From Rhodobacter sp. TJ_12 (GTDB lineage: Bacteria; Pseudomonadota; Alphaproteobacteria; Rhodobacterales; Rhodobacteraceae): DNA of 64,000 nt. Numbering within the stretch: the first letter of the stretch is position 1; each line of letters opens with the position of its first letter. Below the pieces are notes generated by a model, which did not search any database, was not told where the DNA came from, and saw only the letters and a list, made by a program, of their open reading frames with translations. This document shows positions 8,174 through 17,143 of this stretch, piece after piece. The stretch spans positions 1 to 64,000 of the forward strand of contig NZ_NRRD01000011.1 of NCBI RefSeq assembly GCF_020023995.1, read 5' to 3'. A program made the position numbers and the translations under genes.

Positions 8174-9583
8174 TTAATCCTGCCGCCAACTATCTAGCTT
8201 GCGATAGAGCGTCGAAGGTGCAACGCCCAGATCGGCGGCGGCCCGTTGCACCACGCCATCATGGCGCCCGAGCGCGGTTTCGATCGCCGCGCGTTCCACT
8301 TCGGCAAGTGTCATCCCGTCGAAAGAGGGGCCGGTCCGCGGACCTGTTGCACTTTGCGCCGTGCCGCGCAATGTCTCGGGCAGCATATCGGAGGTTAGCT
8401 GCGGGCCGTCATGCAAAACGGTGACCGCGCGGATCAGGTTGGACAATTCGCGCACATTGCCGGGCCAGTCATAGGTCTGTAACAGCGCCATCGTCTCGGG
8501 GGCGATATCGCGAAAGGCGCGCCCCTCCAACGCAGAGAACCGGCGCAGGAAGGTATCGGCCAGCAGCGCAATATCCTCGGGCCGGTCGCGCAGCGGCGGC
8601 ATGTGCAAAGGGACCACCATCAGCCGGTAGTAAAGATCGGCGCGCAGCCGCCCGGCGCGCATCGCCTCATCGGGGGGCTCGCTTGTCGCGGCCAGAATGC
8701 GCAGGTTCACCCGGCGCGCCGCCTCGGCGCCGATGGGATGCACCAAGCCGGTGTGCAGCAGGCGTAGCAGCTTAGGTTGCAAGGCGATGGGCAAATCGCA
8801 GATCTCGTCTAAAAAGAGCGTGCCACCATCGGCCAGTTCCGCCGCCCCCAGCCGGTCATTGACCGCCCCGGCAAAGGCGCCCCGGCGGTGCCCGAAGACA
8901 TCGGATTCAAACCGTTCGGCGGCAAGGGCCCCGCAGTCGAGCGTGATGAAAGGCCCTTGGGCGCGATCTGAGAGACGGTGGATCGCCTGCGCGGCCATTT
9001 CCTTGCCGGTGCCATTTTCGCCCCAGATGCAAACCGGCGCCATCGAACGCGCGCAGGCGCGTATGCGGTCATAGGCGTCGCGCATCGGGGCTGAGCGGCC
9101 CAGAAAATCGCCCACCGGCAGGCGTGCTTGGGCCGAATGGGGCGGATAGGCCAAGCTGGTGGCACGCCGTGCGGCCTCGACCGCTTCCATCAGCCGGGTC
9201 TCGCTGACCGGTTTGACCAGATAATCCAACGCGCCGCGCCGGATCGCCGTCACTGTGCGGTCGGTGGAGCGTTCCGCCGCGACCACCACGACCGACGTTT
9301 CGGGCCGCAATTCCAGCATATCGACCAGCAGATCGAGCCCGTCGCGGTCGGGCAGCATCAGATCCAGCAACACCACGCCCACCGCGTGGGAGCGAAACAG
9401 TTCAAGCCCTTCGCCCGCCGTGCCGGTAGAGAGCGTGCGATAGCCAGCGCGGCGCATATGCGATTCGTAGATCGTGCGCATCGAGGCGGTATCCTCGACG
9501 ATCAAGATATCGACCTGCGGCGTTTGCGGCTCCGCCTCGGGCGCGGTTTGCGCATCGGTCAAGGAGGGCGTCTCAAGCGTCAT
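8174..9583 (-). CDS. NtrC-family sigma-54-type response regulator with GAFAGA variant
   Basis: 469 residues in three domains. A receiver domain (about 24-140) has acidic residues ED at 30-31 and phospho-acceptor Asp74 in VLLDLMLP. An AAA+ domain (about 160-390) has Walker A GENGTGKE and Walker B LFLDE (256-260). A Fis-type DNA-binding helix-turn-helix lies at the end (RAAADLGVAPSTLYRKL). The sigma-54 contact loop, normally GAFTGA, reads GAFAGA at 235-240, so sigma-54 activation is uncertain. The start overlaps the end of the upstream hybrid kinase by 11 bases, which indicates translational coupling and a cognate pair. The nearby prpE suggests a role in short-chain acid metabolism, but this is only inferred from position. 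Confidence 0.9.
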   Translation of the reverse strand: MTLETPSLTDAQTAPEAEPQTPQVDILIVEDTASMRTIYESHMRRAGYRTLSTGTAGEGLELFRSHAVGVVLLDLMLPDRDGLDLLVDMLELRPETSVVVVAAERSTDRTVTAIRRGALDYLVKPVSETRLMEAVEAARRATSLAYPPHSAQARLPVGDFLGRSAPMRDAYDRIRACARSMAPVCIWGENGTGKEMAAQAIHRLSDRAQGPFITLDCGALAAERFESDVFGHRRGAFAGAVNDRLGAAELADGGTLFLDEICDLPIALQPKLLRLLHTGLVHPIGAEAARRVNLRILAATSEPPDEAMRAGRLRADLYYRLMVVPLHMPPLRDRPEDIALLADTFLRRFSALEGRAFRDIAPETMALLQTYDWPGNVRELSNLIRAVTVLHDGPQLTSDMLPETLRGTAQSATGPRTGPSFDGMTLAEVERAAIETALGRHDGVVQRAAADLGVAPSTLYRKLDSWRQD

Positions 9584-11084
9584 CTTGGAGATCTTCCACG
9601 CTGTGCATCAGGCGTTGGGTTGCATGGGCAATCAATCGGTCGGTCTGGGCCAGGACCGTCTTGCCGATCAGTTCAATCGCGGCGTCATCGGCGTCGCGTG
9701 CCGCATCGATCAAGTCTTCGGCCAAGGCGCGCAAGGGCGCGGCCCCGACCGACCCCGCCACCGAGATCAGCACATGCGCATCGGCGCGGATCGTTTTCAG
9801 GTTGCGCTCCGACAGGCCCGCGACCAGCCCGCGTTCGACCCGGTGCAGATCGTCGATCACCCGTTCCAACAGCATGCGCCGGCCCTCGGGGCCGGTGATC
9901 TGTAGCAAGGCCTCGAACGTGTCTTCATCAAGCAACGGCAACGTCTTGCTGGTGCGGTCGAGCGCCTGCGCGATGGCCTCTGCCAAAGGGTCAATCGTCG
10001 CCAAAGGCTTCGAGACAATCGCATCCGCGCCCGCCGCGAAAATCGCATCGCGATTGGCGCGCAGCACATAGGCGGTGCAGGCCACCACCGGAATCTGGGC
10101 ATGGCGCCCGCCGCTGGTGCGTAGGGTCCGGACCAGTTCGATCCCCGTCAGGCGTGGCATTTCCACGTCGATCACCGCCAGATCGTAGCTGCCGTTTTCC
10201 AGCAATTGGAGCGCGGCGATCCCATCGGTGGCGGTGTCGCAATGCGCCCCCATACTCGAGAGCATATGGCTTATAACCGCTTGGCTCAGCGCGGAATCTT
10301 CGGCCACAAGCACGCGCATGCGGCCAAGGTCTGGCAGGGCTTGGCCAGGGGCGACCTCGGGGGGGAGCAGCCCCTGCACCGGTAGCGACAGCGCCACGCA
10401 GGCACCGCCTTCGGCACGATTGGTGATCTCGATCCGGCCATCCAGGCGTTGCGCCATATCGCGCGAGATGAAAAGACCAAGCCCATTGCCCGCCTTGCTG
10501 GTCTCGCCGCGCCAGCCCGGGGCAAAGAGCCGTTTGCTGAGCGCTTCGGGAAAGCCCGGCCCATCATCGAGCACGGCGATCCGCAGCCGATCCGCCTCGA
10601 TGTCCAGCATCAGCCGCACGGTGCCGCGGTCGGTATATTTCACGGCATTGGACAGCAGGTTCGACAAGACCCGTTCCAGCGCGATCCGGTCCAGCCGCAC
10701 CACCATGGGCACGTCGGGGGCGATCGCGACATGAAACCGCAGCCCCTTTTCCTGCGCGCGCCCGCTCCAGCGCATCTCGATATCATAGACAAGCCGGGTC
10801 AGTTGCACGGTCTGGCGCAAAGGGCCCACCGTCTGGTCGGTGACGATCTCCAGACCTTCTTCGATCAGCCGCGCCATATCCTCGCCCGCCGCGCGCATCC
10901 GTTCCAGTTGCAAGCGGGTGGCGGGGGGCAGCTCGGCATCGCTTAAAAGCCGCAATCCACCCAAAATATCAGAGACAGCGGCACGCAGATCGTGACCCAA
11001 AAGCATGACTCGACCCAGTCGCGCTTTTTCCGGCGGCTCGACACTGCCGCCTTTGAGTCCGGAATCAGGTAAGATTTTATTCAT
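9573..11084 (-). CDS. Hybrid sensor histidine kinase (HisKA-HATPase-REC-HPt), no obvious sensor domain
   Basis: 503 residues, no membrane segment, so cytoplasmic. The order is: a ~25-residue leader, dimerisation/phosphoacceptor helix with H31 (LLGHDLRAAVSDILGG), ATPase with N boxes SNLLSNAVKY and DDGPGF and GNGLGLFIS, receiver with ED (262-263) and D306 (LAVIDVEMPR), and an HPt-like C-terminus with H437 in ADAHVLISVAGSVGA. The Lys-Gly that usually follow the HPt His by 2-3 residues are Ile-Ser here. There is almost no room for an input domain, so the signal may come from a partner protein. The ATG at 11084 is used; a TTG directly before it is less likely. Downstream of prpE by 138 bases, coupled to the regulator gene. 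Confidence 0.88.
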   Translation of the reverse strand: MNKILPDSGLKGGSVEPPEKARLGRVMLLGHDLRAAVSDILGGLRLLSDAELPPATRLQLERMRAAGEDMARLIEEGLEIVTDQTVGPLRQTVQLTRLVYDIEMRWSGRAQEKGLRFHVAIAPDVPMVVRLDRIALERVLSNLLSNAVKYTDRGTVRLMLDIEADRLRIAVLDDGPGFPEALSKRLFAPGWRGETSKAGNGLGLFISRDMAQRLDGRIEITNRAEGGACVALSLPVQGLLPPEVAPGQALPDLGRMRVLVAEDSALSQAVISHMLSSMGAHCDTATDGIAALQLLENGSYDLAVIDVEMPRLTGIELVRTLRTSGGRHAQIPVVACTAYVLRANRDAIFAAGADAIVSKPLATIDPLAEAIAQALDRTSKTLPLLDEDTFEALLQITGPEGRRMLLERVIDDLHRVERGLVAGLSERNLKTIRADAHVLISVAGSVGAAPLRALAEDLIDAARDADDAAIELIGKTVLAQTDRLIAHATQRLMHSVEDLQDDA

Positions 11085-11175
11085 CAAGTTGCCCCGGTCG
11101 GATCATTGGGACAACTGTGACGAAGATCAAGTGCTCCTTTGGTCAGGGTGACGAAAGGGCGCGGCACGGGACAAC

Positions 11176-11201
11176 GGGCGAAGCCCTATCGGACTTCGCC
11201 C
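11176..11201 (-). other. Inverted repeat between prpE and the kinase gene
   Basis: GGGCGAAG (11176-11183) and CTTCGCCC (11194-11201) form a perfect 8-base stem with a 10-base loop, 21 bases after the prpE stop. There is no T run, so it may be a weak or Rho-assisted terminator, or an RNA-processing/3'-end stabilising stem that lowers kinase expression relative to prpE. Confidence 0.45.
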
Positions 11202-11222
11202 GCATGACGCGATTGGGTGGCC

Positions 11223-13115
11223 TTAAGCGGCGGCCGGGAAGCCTGCCGATTTCAGCACCATGGCGATCTCGTCGAGAATCGCCGGATCATCGATGGTGGC
11301 AGGCATTTTGAAGTCTTCGCCGTCGGCGATTTTGACCATCGTGCCGCGCAGGATTTTGCCCGAGCGGGTCTTGGGCAGGCGATCCACCACGACGGCCAGT
11401 TTGAAGGCCGCAACCGGGCCGATCTGGTCGCGCACAAGGGTGACGCATTCCTTGATCACTTCGGCTTGCGATTTGGTGCAGCCTTTCGACAGGCACAGGA
11501 AGCCCATCGGCAATTGCCCCTTGAGCGGGTCCGAAACACCGATCACCGCGCATTCCGCCACATCCGGGTGCGAGGCGATCACCTCTTCCATCGCGCCGGT
11601 GGACAAGCGGTGGCCCGCAACGTTGATCACGTCATCGGTGCGCGACATGATGTAGACATAGCCATCTTCATCCAGATAGCCCGCGTCGCCGGTTTCGTAA
11701 TAGCCCGGGAAATGCTCCAGATAGCTTTTCTTGAAGCGTTCTTCGGCGTTCCAAAGGGTGGGCAAGGTGCCCGGCGGCAGCGGCAGTTTGATTGCGATCG
11801 CGCCCAAGGTATTGGGCGGCACCGGATGGCCCCCTTCGTCCAGAATTTGCACGTCATAGCCCGGCATCGGTTTGGTCGGCGAGCCCATCTTGACTGGCAT
11901 CAATTCGATGCCCAGCGGGTTGCCTGCAATCGCCCAGCCGGTTTCGGTTTGCCACCAGTGATCGATCACCGGCACGCCAAGGTGGTCTTGGGCCCATTTG
12001 ACGGTATCGGGGTCGGCCCGCTCGCCCGCGAGGAACAACGCCTGCATTTCATGCAGCTTGTAGCGCTTGATGAATTCCCCATCGGGGTCTTCGCGGCGGA
12101 TCGCGCGCAGCGCGGTCGGTGCGGTGAAGAAGCTCTTGATGCGGTGGTTTTGGATGATCCGCCAGAACACGCCCGCATGCGGGGTGCCCACCGGTTTGCC
12201 CTCAAACACCACAGTGGTGGCGCCCGCCAGCAGCGGCCCATAGCAAATATAGCTGTGCCCCACGACCCAGCCCACGTCCGAAGCGGCCCAGAACCGATCC
12301 CCCGGATCGATATTGTAGATCGCCTTCATCGACCAGTGCAGCGCCACCAGATGCCCGGCGGTCGCGCGGATCACGCCCTTGGGCTGGCCGGTCGTGCCCG
12401 AGGTGTAAAGGATATAGGCGGGGTGGTTGCCGTCCACCGGCACACATTCGGCCGGTTTCACGCCATATTGGAAGCCGTGCCAGCTGAAGTCGCGGCCGTC
12501 GACCAGCTTCGCCACCTCTTGCTCGCGCTGGAAAATAACGCAGAATTCCGGCTTGTGCTTGGCTTGGTCGATCGCATCATCCAGAAGCGGTTTGTAATGC
12601 ACGACGCGGTTCGGTTCGAGCCCGCAAGAGGCCGCGATGATCGCCTTGGGCGTGCAATCGTCGATCCGCACCGCAAGCTCATGCGCCGCAAAGCCGCCGA
12701 ACACGACCGAGTGGATCGCGCCGATCCGGGCACAGGCCAGCATCGCTTCCAGTGCCTCGGGGATCATCGGCATATAGATAATGACGCGGTCGCCCTTTTC
12801 GACGCCGCGCATGCGTAGCGCGCCCGCAAGGCTGGCGACGCGCTCTTGCAGTTCTTTATAGGTGATGCCCTTGGTCGAATGGGTGATCGGGCTTTCATGC
12901 ATAATCGCGATTTGGTCGCCGCGGCCCGCTTCAACATGACGGTCAACGGCGTTCCAGCAGGTGTTCACCTTTGCATCGGCGAACCATTCCCCGGCCGGAC
13001 CTTGCTGGAAAAAGGCTTTCGAGGGCGCTTCGTCCCAATCGATTCCCTTCGCGGCCTCCATCCAGAATGCTTCCGGATCGGCTTTCCAAGCACCGTAAAC
13101 CTCATTGTATCCCAT
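11223..13115 (-). CDS. prpE: Propionyl-CoA synthetase
   Basis: AMP-forming acyl-CoA synthetase (ANL superfamily) that activates propionate, 630 residues. The N-terminus MGYNEVYGAWKADPEAFWMEAA and the motif HWWQTETGW fit PrpE better than acetyl-CoA synthetase, which is longer and normally has WQTETGG. The P-loop is YTSGTTGQPKGV, the A8/hinge region is RTDDVINVAGHRLSTGAMEEV, and the catalytic acetylatable lysine lies in KTRSGKILRG near the C-terminus. GGAGGAGGG precedes the ATG. The promoter region carries many TTTGCAAA-type sites expected for propionyl-CoA control. Acetyl-CoA synthetase is the only serious alternative. Confidence 0.9.
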   Translation of the reverse strand: MGYNEVYGAWKADPEAFWMEAAKGIDWDEAPSKAFFQQGPAGEWFADAKVNTCWNAVDRHVEAGRGDQIAIMHESPITHSTKGITYKELQERVASLAGALRMRGVEKGDRVIIYMPMIPEALEAMLACARIGAIHSVVFGGFAAHELAVRIDDCTPKAIIAASCGLEPNRVVHYKPLLDDAIDQAKHKPEFCVIFQREQEVAKLVDGRDFSWHGFQYGVKPAECVPVDGNHPAYILYTSGTTGQPKGVIRATAGHLVALHWSMKAIYNIDPGDRFWAASDVGWVVGHSYICYGPLLAGATTVVFEGKPVGTPHAGVFWRIIQNHRIKSFFTAPTALRAIRREDPDGEFIKRYKLHEMQALFLAGERADPDTVKWAQDHLGVPVIDHWWQTETGWAIAGNPLGIELMPVKMGSPTKPMPGYDVQILDEGGHPVPPNTLGAIAIKLPLPPGTLPTLWNAEERFKKSYLEHFPGYYETGDAGYLDEDGYVYIMSRTDDVINVAGHRLSTGAMEEVIASHPDVAECAVIGVSDPLKGQLPMGFLCLSKGCTKSQAEVIKECVTLVRDQIGPVAAFKLAVVVDRLPKTRSGKILRGTMVKIADGEDFKMPATIDDPAILDEIAMVLKSAGFPAAA

Positions 13116-13132
13116 GGTATCCCTCCTCCACG

Positions 13133-13322
13133 TTTGTAAGCTTGTTATGCAAACGGAAAGATTTCTGCAAGATTGTTACCGCCGCAGGTGCAGGGAGCAC
13201 ACGAAAATTTGCAGAACTGGCCCGATTTTCGCCCGCAAACTTTTGCAAACCGGGTTAAAATATTTACAGATGTGCATGATTTTTTAGACTTTGCAAAGTT
13301 TGCCGACTTTGCAGCTCTTTGC
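13133..13322. promoter_or_regulatory. Array of TTTGCAAA-type sites (putative PccR/ScfR operators) upstream of prpE
   Basis: The 380-base gap between prpE and cdd holds perfect TTTGCAAA at 13242-13249 and 13290-13297. Near copies are at 13133 (TTTGTAAG), 13146 (TATGCAAA), 13208 (TTTGCAGA) and 13232 (CCCGCAAA). TTTGC half sites occur at 13290, 13299, 13308 and 13318, spaced 9, 9 and 10 bases. The AT-rich stretch 13250-13289 between the two perfect sites is the likely prpE promoter, read leftward. TTTGCAAA repeats are the reported target of the propionyl-CoA regulator PccR of Rhodobacter sphaeroides. The rest of the gap (13323-13495) shows only a C9-G6 run and the cdd ribosome site. Confidence 0.6.
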
Positions 13323-13495
13323 CACGCTTGAGGGACAGGTTCGCGCAGGAGGCGAGTCGCCCCCCCCCGGGGGGCTTGCTCTAGCCAATCTGGTACGCGC
13401 GGCTACGGGGGCCGATCTGGTCGTGTCTGGCCCCCTTGCGCCGCCCCGCGCCCCGGCGCAGGATCGGCAGACATTTTAAGGCCGGAGGTTGCCCG

Positions 13496-13888
13496 ATGTC
13501 CCTGCTCGATGCCGCGCGCGCGGTGCGCGAAAATGCCTATGCCCCCTATTCCAAATTCAAAGTGGGCGCAGCGGTGCGCGGGGCCTCTGGCACGGTTTAT
13601 CGCGGGGTCAATGTCGAGAATGTGGCCTACCCCGAGGGCACCTGCGCCGAAGCGGGAGCCATTGCCGCGATGGTCGCGGCAGGGGAAACCGAACTGACCG
13701 AGGTTGCCGTGATCGCCGACAGCCCCAGCCCGGTGCCGCCTTGTGGCGGGTGTCGGCAAAAGCTTGCTGAATTTGGCCGCGGCGATGTGCCGGTGGTGCT
13801 GGCCACGACCGCGGGCGAGCGACTGGAGACAACCGTCGGCGCCTTGTTGCCGGGCCGGTTCGAGGCCAGCCATATGGACAAAAGCTGA
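13496..13888 (+). CDS. cdd: Cytidine deaminase
   Basis: Deaminates cytidine/deoxycytidine to uridine/deoxyuridine in pyrimidine salvage. 130 residues, the homotetrameric short type. Zinc ligands and catalytic Glu are in GTCAEAGAI (Cys, Glu) and PCGGCRQ (two Cys); the substrate site is VNVENVAYPEG. The start at 13496 has GGAGG upstream; in-frame extension to 13436 is not like the family. First gene of a four-gene operon; its stop overlaps the deoA start by one base (TGATG). Confidence 0.95.
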   Translation: MSLLDAARAVRENAYAPYSKFKVGAAVRGASGTVYRGVNVENVAYPEGTCAEAGAIAAMVAAGETELTEVAVIADSPSPVPPCGGCRQKLAEFGRGDVPVVLATTAGERLETTVGALLPGRFEASHMDKS

Positions 13889-15210
13889 TGGAGGCTCGCT
13901 CCATCATCATGGCGGTGCGTGACGGGCAGGAGCTGACGCCCGAGGCCGCGGTCTGGTTTGCGCGCGGCTTGGCCGATGGCACCGTTTCGGATGCGCAGGC
14001 GGGGGCTTTTGCCATGGCGGTGTTGTGCCGTGGCTTGAGCGATGAAGGACGTGTCGCACTGACCGAAGCGATGCGCCGATCCGGCCAGCAATTGCGCTGG
14101 GATCTGCCCGGGCCCGTGGTCGATAAACATTCCACCGGCGGCATTGGCGATTCCGTCTCGTTGTTGCTAGCCCCGGCGCTGGCCGCTTGCGGGGTTTATG
14201 TGCCGATGATCTCGGGGCGCGGGCTGGGCCATACCGGCGGCACGCTCGACAAAATGGAATCGATCCCCGGTTACAAGGCGCTGCCGGGCACGGCGGTGCT
14301 GCAAAAGGTGGTGGCCGATGTGGGCTGCGCCATCGTTGGCGCCACGGAAGAAATCGCCCCGGCGGATCGGCGTCTTTATAGTATTCGCGATATTTCGGGC
14401 ACCGTGGAAAGCCTTGATCTGATCACCGCCTCGATCCTGTCGAAAAAGCTGGCCGCCGGGCTGGAGGCGCTAGTGCTGGATGTAAAAGTGGGCTCTGGGG
14501 CCTTCATGGCCACGCTTGAAGAGGCGCAGGCGCTGGCCCAAAGCCTTGTGCGCACCGCCAATGAGGCGGGGTGCAAAACTGCGGCCTTGATGACCGATAT
14601 GGATCAAAGCCTTGGCCATTCGGCGGGCAATGCGCTTGAGGTGCTGGAGGTGATGGAAACGCTCACCGGTTCCTCGGTGAACGAGGCGTTGTGGGATGTG
14701 ACCTCGGCCTTGGGGGGCGAGGTGCTGACGTTGGCGGGCAAGGCGGCCAATCTAGATGACGGGGCCGAACAGATCGATGCGGCGATTGAATCGGGTCGCG
14801 CGGCGGAATGCTTTGGCCGCATGGTGGCGGCGCTGGGCGGGCCGTTCGATTTTGTCGAACGCTTTCCGGACAGGTTGCCTGCGGCTTCGGTGATCTTGCC
14901 GGTACCCGCGCCGCGCCGGGGCTATGTTGCCAAGGTCAATGGCCGCGCGCTGGGCGAAACCGTGGTGCGGCTGGGTGGCGGGCGTTTGGTGGCAGGCGAC
15001 CGGATCAACCCCTCTGTCGGGCTCAGCGGACTGGCGATGATTGGCGAGGAATTGGGCCCGGGCGAGGTCTTGTGCCTTGTCCATGCCCCGAATGCCGACC
15101 GGGCGGAACGTGCAATTGCCGCCGTGCAAGCCGCCTATGAGATTTCGGAGGATGCTCCCGAAGAGCCGCCCTTGCTTCATGCGCGCCTTGGGCCGGAGGA
15201 TTTGGCATGA
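13888..15210 (+). CDS. deoA: Thymidine phosphorylase
   Basis: Splits thymidine/deoxyuridine with phosphate to the free base and deoxyribose-1-phosphate. 440 residues, full length. The phosphate-binding signature VDKHSTGGIGD lies at about residues 77-87, followed by GRGLGHTGGTLDKMESIPG. The N-terminal helical domain and the glycosyltransferase alpha/beta domain are both intact. Translationally coupled to cdd in front, and its stop overlaps deoB by 4 bases (ATGA), so the product passes directly to the mutase encoded next. Confidence 0.95.
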   Translation: MEARSIIMAVRDGQELTPEAAVWFARGLADGTVSDAQAGAFAMAVLCRGLSDEGRVALTEAMRRSGQQLRWDLPGPVVDKHSTGGIGDSVSLLLAPALAACGVYVPMISGRGLGHTGGTLDKMESIPGYKALPGTAVLQKVVADVGCAIVGATEEIAPADRRLYSIRDISGTVESLDLITASILSKKLAAGLEALVLDVKVGSGAFMATLEEAQALAQSLVRTANEAGCKTAALMTDMDQSLGHSAGNALEVLEVMETLTGSSVNEALWDVTSALGGEVLTLAGKAANLDDGAEQIDAAIESGRAAECFGRMVAALGGPFDFVERFPDRLPAASVILPVPAPRRGYVAKVNGRALGETVVRLGGGRLVAGDRINPSVGLSGLAMIGEELGPGEVLCLVHAPNADRAERAIAAVQAAYEISEDAPEEPPLLHARLGPEDLA

Positions 15211-16421
15211 GCCCGCGCGCCTTTTTGATTGTGATGGATTCGGTGGGAATTGGCGGCGCGCCGGATGCAGACGCCTTTTTCAATGACGGGGTGCCCGATA
15301 CCGGGGCCAATACGCTGGCCCATATCGCGCAGGCTTGCGCCGAAGGGCGCGCTGACGCGGGGCGCGCGGGCCCATTAAAGTTGCCGCATCTGGACGCCTT
15401 AGGTCTTTCGGCGGCGGTGGAGCTGGCATCGGGGGCCACGCTGTCCGGCCTTGGTGCGGTGCCGCAAGGGCTGTGGGGCGCGGCAAGCGAAGTCTCGCGC
15501 GGTAAGGATACGCCCTCGGGCCATTGGGAACTGGCCGGTGTGCCGGTGCCATGGGACTGGCACTATTTCAAAGAGGTGGAAAACAGCTTCCCCCCCGATC
15601 TGGTCGATTTCGTGGCGCAAGCGGCGGGCACCACGGGGATTTTGGGCAATTGTCACGCCCCCGGCACCGCGATCATCGAGCGGTTGGGGGCCGAGCATCT
15701 GCGCACGGGCTGGCCGATTTGCTATACGTCTGCCGACAGCGTTTTCCAGATCGCCGCGCATGAAGAGGCATTCGGCCTCGACCGTTTGCTGGAACTGTGC
15801 CGCGCGATTGCGCCCCGTTTGCACCAGATGAAGGTTGGCCGGGTCATTGCGCGGCCGTTCATCGGCGCCCCCGGCGCCTTTACCCGCACACCGAACCGGC
15901 GCGATTTCGCCATTGAGCCGCCTGCGCCGACGCTGTTGGATTGGGTGCAAGATGCGGGGCGCGTGACCCATGCCATCGGCAAGATTGGTGATATCTTTTC
16001 CCATCGCGGTGTCACGCATCTGCACAAGGGCAAGAACGATGCCGATCTGATGGCGCATCTGATCGCCCTTGGCGATACGGCGGAACCGGGCAGCCTGACC
16101 TTTGCCAATTTCGTCGAATTCGACAGCCTTTATGGCCACCGGCGCGATGTGGCGGGCTATGCGCGTGCACTTGAAGAGTTCGATGCGGCGCTGGCACGCT
16201 TTCTGCCGAAGTTGCGCCCGGGCGATCTGGCGCTTTTCACCGCCGATCATGGCAATGACCCGACATGGCGCGGCACAGACCACACGCGGGAGCGTGTGCC
16301 GGTTTTAGGCTGCGGGATCGGCTTGCGGGCCGTGGGGCAGGTGGGGTACGCCGATATCGGCGCTTCGGTTGCCGCGCATCTGGGCGTGCCCGCGCAAGGC
16401 CCGGGCAAAAGCTTTCTCTAA
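15207..16421 (+). CDS. deoB: Phosphopentomutase
   Basis: Converts (deoxy)ribose-1-phosphate to the 5-phosphate, linking nucleoside breakdown to sugar metabolism. 404 residues. It belongs to the alkaline-phosphatase superfamily: metal ligands in VMDSVGIGGAPDADAF, the phosphorylated Thr in GKDTPSGHWE, and C-terminal metal motifs TADHGNDP and TDHTRE. ATGA overlap with deoA and 12 bases to upp. Confidence 0.95.
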   Translation: MSPRAFLIVMDSVGIGGAPDADAFFNDGVPDTGANTLAHIAQACAEGRADAGRAGPLKLPHLDALGLSAAVELASGATLSGLGAVPQGLWGAASEVSRGKDTPSGHWELAGVPVPWDWHYFKEVENSFPPDLVDFVAQAAGTTGILGNCHAPGTAIIERLGAEHLRTGWPICYTSADSVFQIAAHEEAFGLDRLLELCRAIAPRLHQMKVGRVIARPFIGAPGAFTRTPNRRDFAIEPPAPTLLDWVQDAGRVTHAIGKIGDIFSHRGVTHLHKGKNDADLMAHLIALGDTAEPGSLTFANFVEFDSLYGHRRDVAGYARALEEFDAALARFLPKLRPGDLALFTADHGNDPTWRGTDHTRERVPVLGCGIGLRAVGQVGYADIGASVAAHLGVPAQGPGKSFL

Positions 16422-16433
16422 GAGGACAGACAT

Positions 16434-17066
16434 ATGGATGAACAGGTCACCGTCGTCGATCACCCTTTGGTGCAGCACAAGCTGACCCTGATGCGCGCGA
16501 AGGATACCTCGACCGCCTCGTTCCGGCAGTTGCTACGCGAGATCAGCTTGCTTTTGGCCTATGAGGTCACGCGCGGGCTGGATCTGACCACCAAACGCAT
16601 CGACACGCCGCTGTGCGAGATGGAGGCCCCGATCCTTGAGGGGAAGAAGCTTGCACTTATTTCGATCCTGCGCGCGGGCAACGGGTTGCTGGATGGCATC
16701 TTGGAACTGATCCCGGCGGCGCGGGTGGGTTTTGTGGGGCTTTACCGAGACCCGGAGACGCTGCAACCGGTGCAATATTACTGCAAAGTGCCGTCTGAGT
16801 TGGAAGACCGCACCGTGATCGTGGTCGATCCGATGCTGGCCACGGGCAATTCCTCGGCCGCGGCGGTGCAGTTGATGAAGGATCAAGGCGCCAAGAATAT
16901 CCGCTTTTTGTGCCTTTTGGCGGCGCCCGAAGGGGTGGCGCGGATGCGCGAGGCGCACCCCGATGTGCCGATCGTGACGGCCTCGATCGACGATCATCTC
17001 AACGATCACGGCTATATCGTGCCGGGACTAGGGGATGCGGGTGATCGGATGTTCGGCACCAAATAA
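16434..17066 (+). CDS. upp: Uracil phosphoribosyltransferase
   Basis: Salvages uracil to UMP using PRPP. 210 residues. The PRPP loop is [16 protein letters not shown] (about 125-140), and uracil-binding residues are in the C-terminal [28 protein letters not shown] provides the ribosome site. Last gene of the cdd-deoA-deoB-upp cluster: uracil released from deoxyuridine by DeoA can be reused here. No clear hairpin follows within the 77-base gap to the next gene. Confidence 0.95.
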   Translation: MDEQVTVVDHPLVQHKLTLMRAKDTSTASFRQLLREISLLLAYEVTRGLDLTTKRIDTPLCEMEAPILEGKKLALISILRAGNGLLDGILELIPAARVGFVGLYRDPETLQPVQYYCKVPSELEDRTVIVVDPMLATGNSSAAAVQLMKDQGAKNIRFLCLLAAPEGVARMREAHPDVPIVTASIDDHLNDHGYIVPGLGDAGDRMFGTK

Positions 17067-17143
17067 GCCGATTCGCGTCCGCTTTTTCCTTTACTCAGGT
17101 ACAATCCTGCTGCATTTTTCCGAAAAGATCATCGGGGATGACA

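Noticed and set aside
13360-13374. C9-G6 run as possible terminator or origin-like element
   Set aside because: No loop and no T tract; there is no gene to terminate in front of cdd. Possibly a sequencing-sensitive homopolymer.
13291-13479. 62-codon open frame between prpE and cdd
   Set aside because: It overlaps the operator array, has no ribosome site and an Ala/Pro/Arg-biased sequence.
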